From positions 1 through 21,216 of the forward strand of contig JBEIGJ010000022.1 of the NCBI GenBank assembly GCA_040381935.1: a stretch of 21,216 bases of DNA. Reading direction: 5' to 3'. Origin of the DNA: Casp-actino8 sp040381935. Lineage in GTDB: Bacteria; Actinomycetota; Acidimicrobiia; Acidimicrobiales; Ilumatobacteraceae. The position numbers and the translations under genes are program-made. This document shows, piece after piece, positions 16,846-21,216 of this stretch (its first letter is position 1; each line of letters begins with the position of its first letter). The notes under the pieces are model-generated. The model worked only from the letters and a program-made list of their open reading frames with translations, was not told the DNA's origin and searched no databases.

Positions 16846-16853
16846 AAAGGAGG
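16846..16853 (+). promoter_or_regulatory. Strong ribosome-binding site of pckG
   Basis: AAAGGAGG ends four bases before the ATG at 16858. It is the best Shine-Dalgarno on the plus strand here and fixes the pckG start, suggesting high translation. Confidence 0.75.
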
Positions 16854-16857
16854 CCTC

Positions 16858-18645
16858 ATGAGCGGATCTACCACCAACGAACGTTTGAAGAACTGGGTCG
16901 AGGATTGGGCTGCCATTCTCCAACCCGAAAGCATCTACTGGTGCGACGGTTCGGCCGAAGAATACGAAAACCTGTGTCAGCAGTTGGTTGATGGTGGCAC
17001 GTTCACCAAACTCGATGAGGCCAAACGGCCAAACAGCTATTGGGCTCATAGCGATCCCGGTGATGTGGCTCGCGTCGAAGATCGAACGTTCATTTGTTCG
17101 ACCGATCAAGCAGATGCCGGCCCCAATAACAACTGGCGCGCTCCCGATGAGATGCGCGCCGAATTGACCGCTCTGTACGCCGGCGCCATGAAGGGGCGCA
17201 CGATGTATGTCGTTCCCTTCAGCATGGGTCCACTCGGCTCCCCCATTGCTCATATTGGTGTGCAGTTGACCGACTCGGCCTATGTCGCAGTGAGTATGCG
17301 CATCATGACGCGCATGGGACAAGGCGCACTCGACGTCCTCGGCAACAACAACTGGGTCCCTTGTATTCATTCGGTCGGCGCCCCCTTGGCCCCTGGTCAA
17401 ACTGACTCGGCGTGGCCTTGCAATCCAGACAACAAATACATCGTTCATTTCCCTGAAACCCGCGAGATCTGGTCCTATGGATCTGGTTATGGCGGCAACG
17501 CTCTTTTGGGTAAGAAGTGCTTTGCCCTGCGCATTGCCTCGGTGATGGCGCGCGATGACGGCTGGTTGGCCGAGCACATGTTGATTCTCAAGTTGACCAA
17601 CCCCTCCGGTGAGGCCAAGTACGTTGCCGCTGCGTTTCCCTCAGCCTGTGGCAAGACCAACTTGGCCATGTTGGTTCCTACCAGTCCCGGCTGGAAAGCC
17701 GAGACGATCGGCGACGACATCTGCTGGATGAAGTTCGGTGACGATGGCCGTCTCTATGCCATCAACCCCGAGGCGGGATTCTTCGGTGTGGCCCCCGGTA
17801 CCGGGTACGACACCAATGCCAATGCCATGCACACCCTTTGGGGCAATTGCATCTTCACCAACACTGCGCTGACACCCGACGGCGATGTTTGGTGGGAGGG
17901 TATGACCGAAGACGCCCCGGCTCGCGCCACCGACTGGAAAGGCAATACGTGGACCCCAGAGACCGATTCGCCTGCGGCTCACCCCAACGCCCGATTCACT
18001 GCTCCGGCCTCTCAATGTCCATCGGTGGCCCCTGAATGGCAGGATCCGACCGGTGTGCCGATCTCAGCGATTCTCTTCGGAGGTCGTCGTCGCACCACGG
18101 TGCCCCTCGTCACCGAGGCTTTCGACTGGGAACATGGCGTCTTTTTAGGCTCGATCATGGCCAGTGAAACCACGGCCGCCCAACAAGGAGCGGTTGGCAA
18201 ACTGCGCTTCGATCCCATGGCCATGCTCCCGTTCTGCGGTTACAACATGGCGGATTACTTCGCGCACTGGCTCCGCATCGGCTCTCGTTTCAATCCCGAT
18301 GTCTTGCCCAAGATCTTTTTCGTGAATTGGTTCCGTCGTGATGAGGACGGTCGTTTCTTGTGGCCGGGTTTCGGTGAGAACAGTCGAGTTCTGAAATGGA
18401 TTTTCGAACGGGTCAACGGCCAAGGTGCGGCCATTGAAACTCCGATTGGATTGCTCCCCCCGGTACACGGTCTCGACACCACCGGGCTGGAAATTTCCGA
18501 CACGGATCTGAGCGACCTTCTCAGCGTCGATATCGACGGCTGGAAGTCTGCCATCACCCAGATCGAAGATCACTTCGCACAATTCGGGGACAAATTGCCA
18601 CCGGTACTCACCAAGCAATTGTCGTCGTTGTCAGCATCGCTGTAA
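16858..18645 (+). CDS. pckG: Phosphoenolpyruvate carboxykinase (GTP)
   Basis: This cytosolic enzyme interconverts oxaloacetate plus GTP with PEP, CO2 and GDP, at the junction of the TCA cycle and gluconeogenesis. The protein has 595 residues, close to the roughly 606 of mycobacterial PckG. The GTP-class P-loop FPSACGKTNLAM spans 260-271, with the mobile-loop Cys264 and Lys266. GYGGNALLGKKCFALRIAS, GDDICWMKFGDDGRLYAINPEAGFFGVAPGT and FGGRRRTTVPLV are typical substrate- and metal-site segments, and WPGFGENSRVLKWI closes the nucleotide site. The start is fixed by a strong ribosome-binding site. A 205-bp upstream gap with a tandem repeat suggests its own regulation. It converges on the four-TM gene with 25 bp between and no visible terminator hairpin. 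Confidence 0.97.
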   Translation: MSGSTTNERLKNWVEDWAAILQPESIYWCDGSAEEYENLCQQLVDGGTFTKLDEAKRPNSYWAHSDPGDVARVEDRTFICSTDQADAGPNNNWRAPDEMRAELTALYAGAMKGRTMYVVPFSMGPLGSPIAHIGVQLTDSAYVAVSMRIMTRMGQGALDVLGNNNWVPCIHSVGAPLAPGQTDSAWPCNPDNKYIVHFPETREIWSYGSGYGGNALLGKKCFALRIASVMARDDGWLAEHMLILKLTNPSGEAKYVAAAFPSACGKTNLAMLVPTSPGWKAETIGDDICWMKFGDDGRLYAINPEAGFFGVAPGTGYDTNANAMHTLWGNCIFTNTALTPDGDVWWEGMTEDAPARATDWKGNTWTPETDSPAAHPNARFTAPASQCPSVAPEWQDPTGVPISAILFGGRRRTTVPLVTEAFDWEHGVFLGSIMASETTAAQQGAVGKLRFDPMAMLPFCGYNMADYFAHWLRIGSRFNPDVLPKIFFVNWFRRDEDGRFLWPGFGENSRVLKWIFERVNGQGAAIETPIGLLPPVHGLDTTGLEISDTDLSDLLSVDIDGWKSAITQIEDHFAQFGDKLPPVLTKQLSSLSASL

Positions 18646-18670
18646 GGACATCGACCGCGTCTATGTAGTG

Positions 18671-19054
18671 CTAGGAAACCTGGCCAACGAGTAGGGCTCG
18701 AATGCCGAGTCCCATCAAGAACAGCCCACCCAAGCCGTACAACAAATACAGTTTGTGTTTCATCTGATTGCGGTAGCTGTAAATAATGGCGACCGCAATG
18801 ATCCCCACGAAACCGTAGAAGGCGTGGAATTGCGGAAAGTCGATCTTGTAGCGATTTACCAGCGCCACTCCGAGAGCCACCTGAATGAAGATCGTCAGTT
18901 GTGCTCCAACTGTGAACCACCACAGGGCTCGTGTCCGCAATGAGGGCACTCGATGGGCGCCGAGCGACCAAATTCCCGCCAATCCATTGGCGATGATCAT
19001 GAACCAAGCCCACGATGTGTGTAGATCGACCAACATCAAAGCGTTCATGACCAT
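18671..19054 (-). CDS. Four-helix integral membrane protein of unknown function
   Basis: This 127-residue hydrophobic protein has four predicted TM helices at roughly 13-32, 43-65, 76-94 and 99-122, separated by short basic loops (HRVPSLRTRALWW; YRNQMKHK), which suggests both ends on the same side. Histidines occur at the start of TM1 (DLHTSWAW), in the first loop and near TM3 (FHAFYGF). Similar short proteins occur in actinobacterial genomes, but I cannot assign a function. The ATG at 19054 and the ATG two codons later (19048) are equally plausible. It follows the lipoprotein gene by 36 bp in the same direction, so they may share a transcript. Confidence 0.7.
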   Translation of the reverse strand: MVMNALMLVDLHTSWAWFMIIANGLAGIWSLGAHRVPSLRTRALWWFTVGAQLTIFIQVALGVALVNRYKIDFPQFHAFYGFVGIIAVAIIYSYRNQMKHKLYLLYGLGGLFLMGLGIRALLVGQVS

Positions 19055-19090
19055 CTAGACCCTAGTGTCCAGCCGACTCCTGACCCCAAG

Positions 19091-19786
19091 TCATCCACCG
19101 CATGTAATGCCGCCGTAGAGAACCGTCACCCGACCATTGGGTCCGGCATCGGTAAGAGTGCCCGACAAAGTGCGCACGATTTCAAAACCAGCACCAAAAA
19201 TTTCGTCGGTGAAGACTTCGGTCTGAGGGAAGGCACTGGTTATCGCCGAAACCGTGGACCCCAAGGTGATGCCCCCTTCCGCACTCAATCCGGCCGGAAC
19301 AGGCCGACTCGATGCGGGCGGCCCGTAACTCCAGGCGAAGAAATGTAAACGTCCCTCGGCCACCGTGCTCTCATCGCCAAAAAGCAAAAGGAGGTCGCCC
19401 CAAGACACGCCGCGCACTCGAGCCCCCGGACAGGTCCCGAATTCGGAAAATGAATCGACGTAACCGGTATCTCGCGTCGGTTCCCCGAGCCGGGTCTTCA
19501 TGTAATTCACCACTGCCCCGGGATCCACTCCGAAGCGCACATCACCAATACCATCTCGTCGGAGAACCAGTTCAGCGATTGGATCGACAATCGTGGTGGT
19601 CGTGGCCAGGGTCGTGGTGGTGGCCAGAGTAGAGGTCGTCGTCAATGGAGCCATGGTTGGCGCCACTGTCGTGGTTGCCGTCGTGGGCAGTGGAGTCAAG
19701 TCATCGGCATCGGAACCACCGGTTCCACAGGCCGTCAGGAGAAGCGACCCGACTAGGCCGGCCGCTACCACGGTTCGTCGGAACAT
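19091..19786 (-). CDS. Secreted lipoprotein with Thr-rich linker
   Basis: From ATG 19786 the protein begins MFRRTVVAAGLVGSLLLTAC, a type II signal peptide with lipobox L-T-A-C and Cys20 as the lipidated residue; a GTG at 19804 would add six residues. A Thr/Ala/Pro/Leu linker of about 45 residues follows, including TTTSTLATTTTLATTTT, which probably spans the cell wall and may be glycosylated. The folded part starts near LVLRRDGIGDVRFG and contains GTCPG, RGVSWGDLLLLFGD, an aromatic FFAWSYG and GITLGSTVSAITSAFP, ending GGITCGG. The two G-I-x-(L/D)-G segments suggest two related lobes. Similar extracytoplasmic proteins occur in actinobacteria, with no function known to me. Confidence 0.75.
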   Translation of the reverse strand: MFRRTVVAAGLVGSLLLTACGTGGSDADDLTPLPTTATTTVAPTMAPLTTTSTLATTTTLATTTTIVDPIAELVLRRDGIGDVRFGVDPGAVVNYMKTRLGEPTRDTGYVDSFSEFGTCPGARVRGVSWGDLLLLFGDESTVAEGRLHFFAWSYGPPASSRPVPAGLSAEGGITLGSTVSAITSAFPQTEVFTDEIFGAGFEIVRTLSGTLTDAGPNGRVTVLYGGITCGG

Positions 19787-19821
19787 GAATCTGAGGTTGT
19801 ACACGACCTCAGTCTGCCCGA

Positions 19822-20388
19822 TTAACGAATCAAGGTGTTGGCTTGCCGTCCGCGCTCGATGAGCTGAAGTGAACCATCAGGTGCAACGTCCACCACGGTT
19901 ACCGACGCGTTATCCAAACTGTCGATCACCAGGCGATCATCGGCAAGACAAGCTCCGATCACCGCGTTGATGGCGATGAAATGACTGAAGATGACCGTTG
20001 ATTCCACACGTTGCGAGACATAGGTCACCACGCCATCGCGAAACGCGGTGTACCGCTCTCCGAGATCGCTCCAACGACCAGCCATGGCTTGGCGCAGCCA
20101 ATCCACCCGTTGTCCCAGTGGAAATCCATCGGGAGAGGGAATTTCGGTGACTGCCGGTTCGACGATGACCGAGAGTGGCTGCCAAAGAGCAGCAAGAAAG
20201 CCGGCCGTCTCTTGACAGCGACGCAGTGGACTCGATACCACCGTCAGGGGACCAAGACCTGCGAGTTGCTGAGCGGTTTGTTCGGCTTGCTGACGTCCAA
20301 GTTCATCGAGCCCAGGATCGTGATCATCATCCCATCCCGCGGCAGCTCGTCCGTGACGAACCAAATACACCCGACTCACAAGAACCAT
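19822..20388 (-). CDS. Histidine phosphatase superfamily protein (phosphoglycerate-mutase-like)
   Basis: From ATG 20388 the protein has about 188 residues. It carries the RHG motif in YLVRHGRAAAGW, which bears the phospho-accepting histidine, then SSPLRRCQETAGFL with its substrate-binding arginines, a VTEIPSP acid region, and the second catalytic histidine in IFSHFIAINAV. This is branch 1 of the family. The sequence does not decide between a sugar-phosphate phosphatase, a SixA-like protein and a broad-specificity enzyme. The start overlaps the upstream deacetylase; a GTG at 20379 would make a GTGA stop/start overlap, equally consistent with coupling. Upstream in-frame residues to 20430 lie inside the deacetylase gene and lack family similarity. 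Confidence 0.9.
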   Translation of the reverse strand: MVLVSRVYLVRHGRAAAGWDDDHDPGLDELGRQQAEQTAQQLAGLGPLTVVSSPLRRCQETAGFLAALWQPLSVIVEPAVTEIPSPDGFPLGQRVDWLRQAMAGRWSDLGERYTAFRDGVVTYVSQRVESTVIFSHFIAINAVIGACLADDRLVIDSLDNASVTVVDVAPDGSLQLIERGRQANTLIR

Positions 20389-21197
20389 CCGGGTCTCGCA
20401 CCACCCGCTTGACCGGGCTCGATGAACCACTCGGTTCCAAAAGCCTGCGCAAACATGTCCGGAGTCATGTTCAGGAACATGCTGCTATCGGAAACCTGAC
20501 TGGCATGACAGGTGATTGACATCCGCTTCCGATCGACGAATGCGGTCACATCCACCGCCATGGTGATTTCATCTTCAGTGGAACCAAAGGGATTGCCATC
20601 GTCAGCTGGACCTTCGGGATCGAAATCGGTATTGCTGTCTTCTCCTGAATTCTGCTCGGCGAATTGCTCCATCATGTTGCGCATCATTTGCACGATGCGC
20701 GTCCGATTCATCGTGGACTCCAAGACGCGCACCTCATGTCCGGTAGCACGGGCCATCTCAACGGCCCGATGGCCAACACGATGCACCTGTATATGGTCCG
20801 GGTGCCCGTAGCCCCCATGCCAGTCGTAGCAGGTCAAAACATCGGCATTTTCCTCCTCGATGATTCTCGCTAAAGCTCGCGCCGCGTCATCGACATCGGC
20901 CCGAATGAAGGCACCTGGAAGATCATTTTGCGGCCATCCGGTCATACCACTGTCGTGATAACCCAACCACACCAATCGCTGTACGCCGAGAACTTCAGCC
21001 GATTTTTCCGTTTCCAACCGTCGGCGGTCTTGTAATGCTTCCCCCGCCGCCAAATCGCCAGGAGTTTCACCGTGACGCCCATCGGTGGCCATCACCAGCA
21101 CGACGCGGTGTCCTTCGCTCGACGCGCGGGCGATTGTTCCGCCCGTAGCTATCGACTCATCGTCGGGATGGGCGTGAAAGCAAACAAGAGTCTTCAC
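20376..21197 (-). CDS. PIG-L family deacetylase (MshB/Mca-like)
   Basis: This zinc-dependent LmbE/PIG-L deacetylase has 273 residues. The metal-binding motif HAHPDDE lies at 8-14 and the second site in GGYGHPDHIQVHRVGH. Actinobacterial members include MshB (mycothiol precursor deacetylase) and Mca (mycothiol S-conjugate amidase). The YHDSGM segment and the C-terminal SITCHASQVSDSSMF are shared with that group, but the sequence alone does not separate the two. An acidic, Asp/Glu/Gly-rich insert (about 180-210) precedes the C-terminal part. The GTG start at 21197 lies only 19 bp from the window edge, so upstream context is unseen. It is followed by the phosphatase with overlapping ends. Confidence 0.88.
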   Translation of the reverse strand: MKTLVCFHAHPDDESIATGGTIARASSEGHRVVLVMATDGRHGETPGDLAAGEALQDRRRLETEKSAEVLGVQRLVWLGYHDSGMTGWPQNDLPGAFIRADVDDAARALARIIEEENADVLTCYDWHGGYGHPDHIQVHRVGHRAVEMARATGHEVRVLESTMNRTRIVQMMRNMMEQFAEQNSGEDSNTDFDPEGPADDGNPFGSTEDEITMAVDVTAFVDRKRMSITCHASQVSDSSMFLNMTPDMFAQAFGTEWFIEPGQAGGARPGWFL

Positions 21198-21216
21198 GCG
21201 TCAACAACCGCACCAC

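Noticed and set aside
16660..17577. A 305-codon minus-strand open frame opposite pckG
   Set aside because: It lies across the diagnostic PckG coding sequence, has no ribosome-binding site or family motif, and is explained by codon bias.
19588..19700. GTGGTGG/CGTCGT-rich short repeats as a CRISPR-like or tandem-repeat array
   Set aside because: They are Thr and Val codon runs encoding the lipoprotein linker on the minus strand, with no regular repeat-spacer structure.

Overview
The window looks like a chromosomal housekeeping segment from a moderately GC-rich actinobacterium, most likely of the class Acidimicrobiia. The main clues are the order fakA-like/recG … rsmD-coaD-sepIVA-DUF177-rpmF-plsX-acpP-rnc-mutM-smc, a homologue of the actinobacterial division protein SepIVA, a GTP-type PEP carboxykinase, a PIG-L/MshB-type deacetylase, and frequent GTG/TTG starts. 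The class-level assignment is inference from style and gene order; there is no rRNA or tRNA gene here to confirm it.

Layout, left to right. (1) Positions 1-90, minus strand: a short piece reading as an ankyrin repeat, abutting an smc gene that stops at 80 without its C-terminal half. (2) 80-8252, minus strand: a tight conserved cluster, transcribed right to left: rsmD, coaD, sepIVA, DUF177 (yceD), rpmF, plsX, acpP, rnc, mutM, smc. It combines rRNA methylation, CoA synthesis, septum placement, ribosome assembly, phospholipid initiation, RNA processing, DNA repair and chromosome condensation. (3) 8285-12029, plus strand: an accessory pair against the grain of the cluster, namely a small zinc-ribbon protein overlapping a 1186-residue membrane protein that resembles two GT-C glycosyltransferase-like halves plus a beta-rich C-terminal domain. 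(4) 12042-16028, minus strand: recG and a FakA/YloV-type DAK-domain kinase. (5) 16209-16652, plus strand: rpmB (L28) and a degenerate cold-shock-like OB-fold protein; then pckG (16858-18645) with its own 205-bp upstream region. (6) 18671-21197, minus strand: a four-TM membrane protein, a Thr-rich lipoprotein, a histidine-phosphatase protein and a PIG-L deacetylase.

Most of the region is ordinary core genome. I see no CRISPR array, transposase, integrase, toxin-antitoxin pair, tRNA or defence island. The points worth a second look are the smc/ankyrin junction at the left edge (most likely an assembly chimera), the inserted zinc-ribbon plus tandem GT-C-like module between rsmD and recG, the proline in RecG helicase motif VI, and the small OB-fold protein after rpmB that lacks RNA-binding aromatics. 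No gene-free stretch exceeds 300 bp. The longest gaps are 16653-16857 (pckG upstream, with a tandem 14-bp repeat), 16029-16208 (divergent fakA/rpmB region, with a hairpin) and 5733-5863 (rpmF leader, nothing recognised).
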